A stretch of DNA of 6,066 nt, taken from assembly GCA_002292185.1 (NCBI GenBank), contig DBBL01000197.1, positions 8,564 through 14,629 on the forward strand, read 5' to 3'. Position numbers and translations under genes: made by a program. Positions 1 to 5,994 of this stretch are shown here, piece by piece. This DNA is from Akkermansiaceae bacterium UBA985. GTDB lineage: Bacteria; Verrucomicrobiota; Verrucomicrobiia; Verrucomicrobiales; Akkermansiaceae. Each line of letters opens with the position of its first letter. Position 1 is the first letter of the stretch. Under the pieces are notes generated by a model. That model worked only from the letters and a program-made list of their open reading frames with translations. It made no database searches and was not told the origin of the DNA.

Positions 1-1071
1 GTAGAAGGGTTTGCCGTCATGACCCACCTCGACCTCGACGGTAACGCCCTCGGGAGTGTGCTTTTCTAAGTGCGCTTGCACTTTTTTCATGATGTCCTTG
101 GGGTCTTGATCTGGAACCAGGCGGAAGGAAAACTTGGCCATGGCCTCGGCGGGCAGCACGGTTTTTGATCCCTCACCTTGATAACCACCAGCGATGCCAT
201 TGACCTCAGCGGTGGGGCGTGCCCAGAGCCGCTCTGCAGAGCTATAGCCGGGCTCTCCAAAGAGAGCGGGGGAGCCGGTGATGGCAAGCATGTCCTGCTC
301 AGTCATACCGGGAACATCCGCCCACATGTCACGTTCCCATTGTTCCAGCGGGCGAACCTCATCGTAAAAGCCTTCGATGGCGATATTGCCCTCGGCGTCG
401 TGCAGGGATGCTACTAGTCTGGCGACGGCGGTGGCTGGATTGGCGACGGCGCCTCCATAGACACCGGAGTGAAGGTCGCCGGAAGGCCCTTTCACGGTCA
501 CCTCACAGCAGGCAATGCCACGCAGGCCGTAACCCATGGTGGGGACTCCCTGTGCGACCATGCCGGTATCGGAGACAGCGATGACATCGCACTTGAGCTC
601 GTCCTTATGTTGTTGCAGAAAAGGCATCAGGTTCGGGCTGCCGATTTCTTCCTCTCCTTCAAAGAGGAAGATAAGGTTTACCGGAAGCTCGCCGTCCTCC
701 TCAAGGCTTTGCTCGACTCCGAGCACATGAGCTAACATTTGCCCTTTGTTATCGGTGGCGCCGCGTGCCCATATTCTGCCGTCACGTATTTTTGGCTCGA
801 ATGGTGGTGAGTCCCAGAGCTCTACGGGATCCACTGGTTGCACATCATAGTGGCCGTAGATCAGGCAGGTCTTCTTGCCCGCCACATGTTTGTTACGCGC
901 CACCACAATAGGATGCTGCGCAGTTTCATGCAGCTCAGTGTCCAGACCCATGTGATTGAGTTTGTCGATGAGCCACTCTGCACAAGCACGTACATCGCCG
1001 CTGTGATTGGAGTCCGTTGAGATACTGGCAAAACGTAAAAATGAGAACAAATCTTCAAGCTGTTTGGTCAT
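1..1071 (-). CDS. M20-family dipeptidase (ArgE/DapE/CNDP-like zinc metallopeptidase), C-terminus cut by window edge
   Basis: Reading the minus strand from the ATG at 1071 gives 357 codons without a stop up to base 1, so the gene continues beyond the window. The protein begins MTKQLEDLFSFLRFAS. It carries the M20 di-metal centre in order: GHYDVQP at about 73-79 (metal His74, catalytic-site Asp76), ARGATDNKG at 102-110 (bridging Asp107), EGEEEIGS at 138-145 (general base and metal Glu141/Glu142), and SDT at 167-169 (metal Asp168). DLHSGVYGG at 199-207 (His201) lies in the lid/dimerisation domain, and NGIAGGYQGEGSKTVLP at 291-307 is typical of the carnosinase/PepV-like branch. Full-length relatives have roughly 450-460 residues, so about 100 residues, including the last metal-binding His, lie off the left edge. 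The expected role is cytosolic hydrolysis of dipeptides or similar small peptides; the substrate cannot be told. A TAA two codons upstream makes this the first in-frame ATG. No strong Shine-Dalgarno sequence precedes it. It is divergent from the lipid-kinase gene. Confidence 0.93.
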   Translation of the reverse strand, partial: MTKQLEDLFSFLRFASISTDSNHSGDVRACAEWLIDKLNHMGLDTELHETAQHPIVVARNKHVAGKKTCLIYGHYDVQPVDPVELWDSPPFEPKIRDGRIWARGATDNKGQMLAHVLGVEQSLEEDGELPVNLIFLFEGEEEIGSPNLMPFLQQHKDELKCDVIAVSDTGMVAQGVPTMGYGLRGIACCEVTVKGPSGDLHSGVYGGAVANPATAVARLVASLHDAEGNIAIEGFYDEVRPLEQWERDMWADVPGMTEQDMLAITGSPALFGEPGYSSAERLWARPTAEVNGIAGGYQGEGSKTVLPAEAMAKFSFRLVPDQDPKDIMKKVQAHLEKHTPEGVTVEVEVGHDGKPFY

Positions 1072-1195
1072 GACTTATGTTTTGAACTCAGCGTGTCAGG
1101 GGGGCAAGCATCAAATAGGAATCATCATCTAGTGGGCGAAAGATTCATGAATTCGTGGTTTTAAAAGTGCCCAATTACGTGCAGGATCAGCTTTG
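1072..1195. promoter_or_regulatory. Divergent intergenic region, presumed to hold both promoters
   Basis: These 124 nt separate the minus-strand dipeptidase from the plus-strand kinase, so promoters for both should lie here. I see no convincing -35/-10 pair for either gene. A 10-bp perfect palindrome, ATTCATGAAT, lies at 1143-1152 and could be an operator half-site pair, but a palindrome of this length can occur by chance. The role as promoter region is inferred from gene orientation only. Confidence 0.4.
1183..1186 (+). promoter_or_regulatory. Ribosome binding site for the lipid kinase
   Basis: AGGA lies 9 nt before the ATG at 1196, a normal spacing. It would be 6 nt before an in-frame TTG at 1193. 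The ATG is preferred because it is the stronger start codon with better spacing. Confidence 0.55.
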
Positions 1196-2143
1196 ATGTC
1201 ACGCCGGTATCCGCTCATCTTTAATCCTAGTGCTCGCAGCCAGCGAGGGCGGAGGACACTGCGTTTCCTGATGACACATGCCCAGTTGTTTGTACTCTAT
1301 GCCAGCCGCAGTGCTGAGGATGCTAAGGAGCTAGCTTCAAAGCTCGCCGCTGACGGTGAGCCCATTGTGGTGGCAGCTGGCGGAGACGGCACGCTCAATG
1401 CCGTTGTCCAGGGCCTGACGGGCACGGGCACCGCGCTTGGTGTTTTGCCAGCGGGAACGATGAATGTTTTTGCCCGTGAGCTTGGCTTGCCTCATAACAG
1501 CCTGAAGAAATCGCTCGAGGTTCTGCAGGCTGGGTTTATCAAGGAGGTCGATCTATTTGAAGCCAATGGCAGGCCCTTTATGCAGATGGCGGGCATCGGC
1601 TTTGATGCCCAGGTCATCGAGGAGACCACCTGGGAGCAGAAAAAGATCCTCGGACCGATGGCCTATATTATGACCGCGATGAAGGTGCTCGGTGACAAGC
1701 CTCCCAAGATGCGCATCATTTGTGATGATGGTCACGTAGAAGAAGGGTTTTGTGCGCTTGCGGGCAATGGCTCACTCTACGGTGGCCAGGTGAAACTTTT
1801 CCGAAAAGCGGACCACGCTGACGACATGCTCGACATGCTGGTGTTCACCGAGGCCGGCTACAAACTCATCCGTGACTCCGTTAAGGGTCTTGCTACAGGT
1901 GCCATTGACGCTGGCAATTCCTCGGTAAAGTACCTGCAGTCCAAAAGCTATGAAATCCACTGTGACCGAGAGGTGCCAATGGAGGTAGATGGTGAATATA
2001 TTGGTAGGGTTGAAAATATCTCACTGACACCCGCCCTCAGGAAATTGAGAGTGGTTGCACCTGAGAACCCCAAGGATGGTATTTTCACCACCGTGGTGAA
2101 AACTCTGGTAAAGATACCGCGCCGGGGAGACGAGACCGCATAA
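1196..2143 (+). CDS. Diacylglycerol kinase-fold lipid kinase (DAGK catalytic domain; YegS/BmrU/LCB5-like)
   Basis: This 315-residue protein has the usual length for bacterial lipid kinases of this family. They transfer the ATP gamma-phosphate to diacylglycerol or a related lipid hydroxyl at the inner face of the membrane. The N-terminus has the PLIFNPSA strand (6-13). The nucleotide-binding signature GGDGTLN is at 62-68, followed by LGVLPAGTMNVFARELGLP (81-99), which is the conserved PxGTxNxxA block. The second domain opens with VDLFEANGRPFMQMAGIGFDA (118-138). NGSLYGGQ (191-198) and MEVDGEYIG (262-270, with the conserved D-G-E) complete the family pattern. There is no signal peptide or membrane segment. 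The actual lipid substrate (diacylglycerol, sphinganine, phosphatidylglycerol or other) cannot be told from sequence. The SanA-like gene starts 21 nt after the stop, suggesting an operon. An in-frame TTG directly before the ATG is an alternative start. Confidence 0.93.
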   Translation: MSRRYPLIFNPSARSQRGRRTLRFLMTHAQLFVLYASRSAEDAKELASKLAADGEPIVVAAGGDGTLNAVVQGLTGTGTALGVLPAGTMNVFARELGLPHNSLKKSLEVLQAGFIKEVDLFEANGRPFMQMAGIGFDAQVIEETTWEQKKILGPMAYIMTAMKVLGDKPPKMRIICDDGHVEEGFCALAGNGSLYGGQVKLFRKADHADDMLDMLVFTEAGYKLIRDSVKGLATGAIDAGNSSVKYLQSKSYEIHCDREVPMEVDGEYIGRVENISLTPALRKLRVVAPENPKDGIFTTVVKTLVKIPRRGDETA

Positions 2144-2164
2144 ACAGGATAATCTTGATCAAGG

Positions 2165-2917
2165 ATGAGTGATTCAAACAGTGATCAGCCAGCAGCTGAG
2201 GAACATGCAACGGAGCAATGTGCAGCTGAAGAGAGCCAAGCTGCGGATGGAGTGATTCAGAAACGGTCCCGCCTGATGGTCTGGCTGAGGAGAGCCTTGC
2301 TCACTGGTTTTATGCTCTTTGTGCTTTTTGTGGGTTTCATCTGGTATGCCAACTTCGCCGCCACCCGTGCAGGAAAGGGCATCTTGTTTGATGATGTCAA
2401 TGATGTGCCGGTGCAGCGTGCTGGGCTTGTGTTCGGCTGCTCGCATAAGCTGGGCACCCGGGATAACCTCTACTTTAAGTATCGCATCCAAGCAGCCGCA
2501 GAGCTGTGGCATGCCGGTAAGGTGGATTTCCTGATCGTCTCGGGTGATAACCGGGAGAAGTATTACAACGAGCCGGTCACCATGAGGAAAGCACTGGTCA
2601 AGGCGGGTGTTCCTTATGACAGGATTGTCTGTGACTACGCCGGCCTGCGCACGCTAGACTCCGTAGTGCGAGCCCATAAGATCTTCGGGCTCAGTGAGCT
2701 GACCCTAGTTAGCCAGAAGTTTCAGAATGAGCGAGCGGCCTATATTGCCAAAGCCAACGGCATGACCGTCTATGGCTACAACGCACGTGATGTCGAAGGC
2801 TACGCCGCACGGAAGACCGAAGACCGCGAGGTGCTCGCCCGGGTGAAGATGTGGCTGGATGTCAACATCACCAACCAACAGCCCAAGCACCTCGGTAATA
2901 AAGAGCCCATCCTGTAG
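2165..2917 (+). CDS. SanA-like inner-membrane protein (DUF218/YdcF superfamily)
   Basis: This 250-residue protein has an acidic, hydrophilic N-terminus (about 1-32, rich in Ala/Glu/Asp/Gln), a basic patch KRSRLMVWLRR (33-43) and one membrane segment at about 45-63. The DUF218 domain, expected in the periplasm, follows. Family landmarks are AGLVFGCS (86-93), YFKYRIQAA (103-111), LIVSGDN (123-129), YNEPVTMRKAL (134-144), DYAGLRTLDSVVRA (157-170), LVSQKFQNERAAYIA (181-195) and a C-terminal HLGNKEPI (242-249). All match the E. coli SanA pattern as I recall it; SanA is linked to envelope barrier function and vancomycin tolerance. The biochemical activity of the family is unsettled. The motif usually written SQ-x-FH-x-ERA here reads SQKFQNERA, with Gln in place of His. 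The N-terminal extension before the membrane segment is longer than in E. coli SanA. An in-frame TGA at 2156-2158 makes 2165 the first ATG. The nearest AGGA (2146-2149) is 15 nt away, so the Shine-Dalgarno is weak. It is probably co-transcribed with the kinase. Confidence 0.9.
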   Translation: MSDSNSDQPAAEEHATEQCAAEESQAADGVIQKRSRLMVWLRRALLTGFMLFVLFVGFIWYANFAATRAGKGILFDDVNDVPVQRAGLVFGCSHKLGTRDNLYFKYRIQAAAELWHAGKVDFLIVSGDNREKYYNEPVTMRKALVKAGVPYDRIVCDYAGLRTLDSVVRAHKIFGLSELTLVSQKFQNERAAYIAKANGMTVYGYNARDVEGYAARKTEDREVLARVKMWLDVNITNQQPKHLGNKEPIL

Positions 2918-2925
2918 GGATCTCA

Positions 2926-2947
2926 AGCTCTGCGTAGGCGCAGAGCT
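2926..2947. terminator. Perfect hairpin just after the SanA-like gene (terminator-like, no T-tract)
   Basis: AGCTCTGCG (2926-2934) and CGCAGAGCT (2939-2947) form a perfect 9-bp stem with a 4-nt TAGG loop, starting 8 nt after the stop codon. No run of T follows, so it is not a classical intrinsic terminator. It could be a 3' stabilising hairpin or part of the repeat cluster that begins directly after it. Confidence 0.5.
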
Positions 2948-2984
2948 GATGAAGGATGTCGGATGAGCGATAGCCGCTAGCGGC
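2946..2984 (+). repeat. Interspersed repeat, copy 1
   Basis: CTGATGAAGGATG (2946-2958) followed by GGATGAGCGATAGCCGC (2961-2977) also occurs downstream of the PEP-CTERM gene, at 5995-6019. Here the copy carries 7 extra bases (TCGGATG), which look like a local duplication of GGATG. It ends in the 12-bp perfect palindrome GCCGCTAGCGGC (2973-2984). Confidence 0.75.
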
Positions 2985-2989
2985 GATAT

Positions 2990-3015
2990 ATGATGGCGGA
3001 TGAATGATGGCGGAT
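2990..3015 (+). repeat. Short direct repeat, two copies of ATGATGGCGGAT
   Basis: The 12-mer ATGATGGCGGAT occurs at 2990-3001 and 3004-3015, separated by GA (14-bp period). An 11-base reverse complement, ATCCGCCATCA, lies at 3092-3102. A second inverted match pairs GATGAATGATG (2999-3009) with CATCATTCATC (3077-3087). The segment 2990-3102 could therefore fold back on itself over several stems. Confidence 0.7.
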
Positions 3016-3170
3016 AGCCGCGTTGCGGCTTTTGAAGCGTGGAACAGGATGAGTGGTCGCTTGACGCCCGATCCCTCATCATTCATCAGAAATCCGCCAT
3101 CAGCCCGCACAGGGCTTGCGGCTCCCCACTTGAACTCGAACTCTCAACTCGAACTGCCGCAACGCGGCTA
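3015..3170. mobile_element. 156-bp element with 15-bp inverted ends (MITE- or BIME-like, non-coding)
   Basis: TAGCCGCGTTGCGGC at 3015-3029 is the exact reverse complement of GCCGCAACGCGGCTA at 3156-3170. Each end is itself a small hairpin (GCCGC-GTT-GCGGC), as in paired REP sequences. The 126-nt interior encodes nothing recognisable. It holds a further hairpin, AGCCC (3102-3106) with GGGCT (3112-3116), and the direct repeat AACTCGAACT (3133-3142 and 3146-3155). No clear target-site duplication is seen at the edges. It could be a REP pair, a miniature transposable element, or simply two adjacent repeats. The structure is directly visible; calling it mobile is inference. Confidence 0.45.
3016..3033 (+). 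terminator. GC-rich hairpin followed by TTTT (possible intrinsic terminator)
   Basis: AGCCGC-GTT-GCGGCT is a 6-bp GC-rich stem with a 3-nt loop, running into four T's at 3030-3033. It lies about 100 nt after the SanA-like stop and could end transcription of the kinase/SanA operon. The T-run is short, and the same hairpin is the end of the inverted-repeat element, so the terminator role is tentative. Confidence 0.35.
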
Positions 3171-3197
3171 GCATCACCCAAAAGGGGGGTAGACAGC

Positions 3198-3333
3198 ATT
3201 TAAAAAAACCGATATCATTTCAGGCGAATTAGATAAGTTTATATTAATTATTAAGTAATCAAAAAGAATTGATGCTTCTGCGATTCTCAGCTTCAGCATC
3301 AAACATCACCCCCTCGCTCATACCTAACATCCA
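3198..3333 (+). promoter_or_regulatory. AT-rich upstream region and leader of the PEP-CTERM gene
   Basis: The sequence turns sharply AT-rich from about 3198 to 3270, unlike the repeats before it. It contains TATATT at 3240-3245 and the odd-centred palindrome TTAAT-T-ATTAA (3244-3254), candidates for a -10 element and an operator. I see no good matching -35. An inverted repeat GATGCT (3271-3276) / AGCATC (3295-3300), with inner CTG/CAG pairing, could fold in the leader about 45 nt before the ATG. No purine-rich ribosome binding site lies ahead of the start codon. Confidence 0.35.
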
Positions 3334-3384
3334 CACTATATTATGAAACCCACACATCACTATATTATGAAACCCACACATCAC
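3334..3384 (+). repeat. Perfect 24-bp tandem duplication spanning the start codon
   Basis: The 24-nt unit at 3334-3357 is repeated exactly at 3358-3381, and the match runs 3 nt further (27 matching positions at offset 24). Each unit contains TATATT followed at once by ATG and codons for KPTHH. The duplication is in frame and gives the N-terminus MKPTHHYI-MKPTHH, so two equivalent start codons exist, at 3343 and 3367. Confidence 0.95.
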
Positions 3385-5991
3385 CCACGCGCCGTTTCTC
3401 TATCATCGGCAAGCTTGTGCACATTGATTTTAACTGGGCTTTGTTCCGTTGCATTTAATATGTCCATCCAAGCCCAAAATGACCGTTACTTCTGGAAAGG
3501 CGGAAGCAACGACTTTATGACCTGGTGGAACGGTGAAAACAATGCCCCATCGAACGAAGCTCCTGGGTTAAACTTCCACAGCTCTGGGGGTTCCAGAAAT
3601 GCGATAGTCCAGGGCTCGGGCGATGTTGTAAATCTGAATAACGATTACACAGCTAATTACTCTTTCAATAATCTGGTTATACGTAGCGGTGCGACGATGA
3701 ATATCAATGGTAATCTTGATATCGCCACAGCCCCGACAAACTTGAACCTTGCGAGCGGAGGAACCTACAACCATAATGCCTACACTGTTCAAGCAAATGC
3801 TTTAACAGGCGGCGACGGAACATATAATCTAAACAGTGGGGGCGCCTTGGTGCTTACCAATGGTTTGGCTGCTTCTGACGCTGCATATAATTTCAACTTC
3901 GGCACGGGTGGCAATGGTGAAAACGTATCACTGACAGCCAATAATGTACAGATTGACAATGCAAATGACGTTGTTTTTACGGTCGGCTCGGGTTCCAATC
4001 TTACTCTCACCGGCTCTGGTAGTAACTTCGCCGATGGTTTTGCGGTCAATGGCGGTACCCTTCAATTGGGCAATGGTGGTGCTGGCGGCTCAATTGACAC
4101 CAGTTATGCTCTTGATTTGGCAAATGGCGGTGAATTGATCGTCAACCGGACTGACACAGTTACTCAGGGAACAGATTTCAGCACAGCCGCGATTACCGGA
4201 GCAGGAACTATTGCTCATCATGGCACCGGCACCCTCATTTTGGATCGTGCCAACAGCCTCGGCACCGGCATGACGCACATTGGTGATTTGGCAGGATCAG
4301 ATTCGGCCACCCGCGTTTTGGAAATTCGGGACAATAGCTCATTAGGGTCCGGTCAAATTACATTCTACAAGGGAGGCACCCTGGATTTGGGAGCCGACGC
4401 ATTGACGGTGAGCAATTTCATTTTCAATGGCAACTACAGCAGTGGCACCAAGACAATCAAGCTGGATTCGGATGAAGCCGGCCACACTGGCACGATTGCT
4501 GGCGCTATGATTATCCAGAATGGAACTGCTGGCTCATTTGAAGTGGAAGTCGGTGCTGCTGACACTCTCACCATGAGTGGAACTATCGGCAATTATGCTA
4601 ATGGTGGCGCAGGTATTACCAAAACTGGTGATGGCACGCTCATCCTCTCAGGCACGAACACCTACAAAGGTGCTACTACTGTTAACGCCGGTGTCCTGAA
4701 GCTCTCCGGTGGCAGCGCCATCGACGATATCCGGGATGTCGTCGTTGGCATTGATGGCACGCTGGATCTCAACGACAGCAATGAAACCATCAACCGCCTG
4801 ACTGGCTCGGGCACGGTTGACAACACCGCTGCTGGAACAGCAACGCTGATCGTGGGTTCTAACGGTAATGATGCAACCTTCGATGGCACGATCACAGATA
4901 CTGGTGCCGCGCTGAAATTCAGAAAGACAGGCTCTGGAACGCAGACCTTAACCGCAGCCAGCACCTATTCCGATGGTACCGACATCTACAATGGAACCAT
5001 CGTTGCCAACGATTCTGCAGCGCTCGGTACGGGACAGATCTATATGGGGGTCACCGCCGGCGCCACTCAAACCCTCGCCATCGGTGCAGGCGGTCTGGAC
5101 ATTGCCAATACCTTCTTCCTGCAAAACAGCAACTCCACTCATGAGATCAAATTTGATGTCGATGGGTCCAATGCTTCTACCTTGTCGGGTAATATGACTA
5201 ATCAGGTGGACTATGCTGGCGAGTGGGACGTTATTGTTGGCGCGGATGACACCCTCACCCTGAGTGGCAACCTTTCGAGTGGAAGTGCCGGAAACTCAGG
5301 GATAGACAAGGATGGTCTTGGTACATTGGTGCTCTCCGGGGCTAACACCTACAAAGGAAAAACGAGAATCAATGAAGGAACACTCTCCCTTGCCACGGGA
5401 TATACACACAGCCGCGCTGGAGACTATGAGGTTGTGGGCGGCACTCTGAAAATCGCTCACGGCGTCGACATCAGCACTCACGCCATGACCATCGACCTCG
5501 GTGGCGTCATCAGCCCCGGTAACTCACCAGGAACGGCCATTACAGGTAATCAGACCTGGAACGATGGTGGTGCTTATCTCTGGGAAATCAATGACATGGC
5601 TGGAGGAAAGGGAGTTGACTCAGGCTGGGACTGGCTCGACATCCAGGGCACACTGGACATCAACGCCACCTTTGACATCCTGATCACCTCGCTCGACCTG
5701 TCCAACAACTCGGGCCTGGCAGATGGCTTTGATACCACCGGCCTCTCCTACCTGGATCCCTATGCCTCCTTTATCATTGCCACAGCCACGGGTGGAGTCA
5801 CTGGTTTTGATGCCAGCGCGTTCAATCTCATTGATAGCTCCTTCCTCAACCCCAAGGTGGGCTGGAGTATCAGCTTGGACGAGATTAACAACGACATCGT
5901 GCTCAACGCCTTCTTCGTGCCCGAGCCTAGCTCAACAGCACTTCTCGGCCTTGGCGGACTCGCCCTCATGCTGCGCAGGAAGCGCAGCTGA
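3343..5991 (+). CDS. Exported PEP-CTERM protein with autotransporter-associated beta-strand repeats
   Basis: This 882-residue protein is predicted to be surface-bound. Residues 1-44 (or 9-44 from the second ATG) are a signal peptide: a basic/His start, a hydrophobic core at about 22-39, and likely cleavage after SIQA (44). The mature N-terminus opens with aromatic RYFWKGGSNDFMTWWNGE (48-65), common in this class. The body is Gly/Asn/Thr/Ser-rich beta-helix-like sequence. Clear autotransporter-associated repeats are at about 425-452 (TKTGDGTLILSGTNTYKG) and 653-681 (DKDGLGTLVLSGANTYKG), with weaker ones near 526-552 and 293-310. GGVISPGNSPG (720-730) and the WDWLDIQGTLDI region (762-773) form the usual C-terminal end of the repeats. 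The PEP-CTERM tag occupies 859-882: VPEP, a short Leu/Gly-rich span, then RRKRS. No outer-membrane barrel is present, so it is not a classical autotransporter. An exosortase encoded elsewhere would be expected to process the tag. Its function is unknown; an extracellular matrix or adhesion role is only a guess. No Shine-Dalgarno sequence precedes either ATG, so the start is ambiguous between 3343 and 3367. Confidence 0.93.
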   Translation: MKPTHHYIMKPTHHPRAVSLSSASLCTLILTGLCSVAFNMSIQAQNDRYFWKGGSNDFMTWWNGENNAPSNEAPGLNFHSSGGSRNAIVQGSGDVVNLNNDYTANYSFNNLVIRSGATMNINGNLDIATAPTNLNLASGGTYNHNAYTVQANALTGGDGTYNLNSGGALVLTNGLAASDAAYNFNFGTGGNGENVSLTANNVQIDNANDVVFTVGSGSNLTLTGSGSNFADGFAVNGGTLQLGNGGAGGSIDTSYALDLANGGELIVNRTDTVTQGTDFSTAAITGAGTIAHHGTGTLILDRANSLGTGMTHIGDLAGSDSATRVLEIRDNSSLGSGQITFYKGGTLDLGADALTVSNFIFNGNYSSGTKTIKLDSDEAGHTGTIAGAMIIQNGTAGSFEVEVGAADTLTMSGTIGNYANGGAGITKTGDGTLILSGTNTYKGATTVNAGVLKLSGGSAIDDIRDVVVGIDGTLDLNDSNETINRLTGSGTVDNTAAGTATLIVGSNGNDATFDGTITDTGAALKFRKTGSGTQTLTAASTYSDGTDIYNGTIVANDSAALGTGQIYMGVTAGATQTLAIGAGGLDIANTFFLQNSNSTHEIKFDVDGSNASTLSGNMTNQVDYAGEWDVIVGADDTLTLSGNLSSGSAGNSGIDKDGLGTLVLSGANTYKGKTRINEGTLSLATGYTHSRAGDYEVVGGTLKIAHGVDISTHAMTIDLGGVISPGNSPGTAITGNQTWNDGGAYLWEINDMAGGKGVDSGWDWLDIQGTLDINATFDILITSLDLSNNSGLADGFDTTGLSYLDPYASFIIATATGGVTGFDASAFNLIDSSFLNPKVGWSISLDEINNDIVLNAFFVPEPSSTALLGLGGLALMLRRKRS
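4321..5400 (+). repeat. Internal protein-level duplication (~130 residues, two diverged copies)
   Basis: Residues about 327-456 (bases 4321-4710) and 552-686 (4996-5400) of the PEP-CTERM protein align by eye in the same order: LGSGQI / LGTGQI, FIFNGNYSSGTKTIKLD / FFLQNSNSTHEIKFD, VEVGAADTLTMSG / VIVGADDTLTLSG, and GTLILSGTNTYKG / GTLVLSGANTYKG. The DNA has mostly diverged, but AACACCTACAAAGG remains identical at 4657-4670 and 5344-5357. This points to an old tandem module duplication. Confidence 0.7.
5917..5988 (+). other. PEP-CTERM sorting signal
   Basis: These bases encode residues 859-882: Val-Pro-Glu-Pro, then a short hydrophobic stretch with LLGLGGLALML, then the basic tail RRKRS at the very C-terminus. 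This tripartite tag is recognised by exosortase (EpsH/XrtA-type) in Gram-negative bacteria. The Leu/Gly-rich core and RRKR ending are typical of the Verrucomicrobiota/Planctomycetota variant. Confidence 0.9.
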
Positions 5992-5994
5992 TTC

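Larger units (their letters stand above)
2918..3342. other. Repeat-rich intergenic region between the SanA-like and PEP-CTERM genes
   Basis: This 425-nt stretch holds no credible gene. The first 250 nt are a dense mosaic of short repeats: a hairpin at 2926-2947, a GATGAAGGATG block, the palindrome GCCGCTAGCGGC, tandem ATGATGGCGGAT, and two inverted copies of TAGCCGCGTTGCGGC. From about 3198 it becomes AT-rich and presumably holds the promoter and leader of the PEP-CTERM gene. Stop-free stretches here on the minus strand look like chance products of the repeats; none has a recognisable domain. Confidence 0.75.

Noticed and set aside
178..735. Plus-strand open frames across 178-417, 469-735 and 536-730
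   Set aside because: They lie opposite the dipeptidase gene, whose minus-strand frame shows all the M20 motifs over the same bases. None has a recognisable domain.
1143..1152. Palindrome ATTCATGAAT as a defined operator
   Set aside because: A single 10-bp palindrome without a second site or a regulator gene nearby is not enough to call an operator, so it is only noted within the intergenic region.
2705..3110. Minus-strand open frames of 125 and 80 codons over the SanA-like 3' end and the repeat region
   Set aside because: They run through inverted repeats and an established gene on the other strand, and have no family signature and no ribosome binding site that I can see.
2946..3170. CRISPR array
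   Set aside because: The repeats are short, differ in length and orientation, and are not regularly spaced by unique spacers. No cas gene is present.
2918..3342. tRNA, rRNA or riboswitch in the long intergenic region
   Set aside because: No cloverleaf with a T-loop motif, no conserved rRNA segment and no riboswitch core that I can recognise. The structure seen is explained by short inverted repeats.
3789..4278. Minus-strand frames inside the PEP-CTERM gene
   Set aside because: These are side effects of the repetitive Gly/Thr/Ala codons of the real gene; no domain and no plausible start context.
3343..5991. Classical type V autotransporter
   Set aside because: The repeats suggest it, but the C-terminus is a PEP-CTERM tag with no beta-barrel translocator domain.
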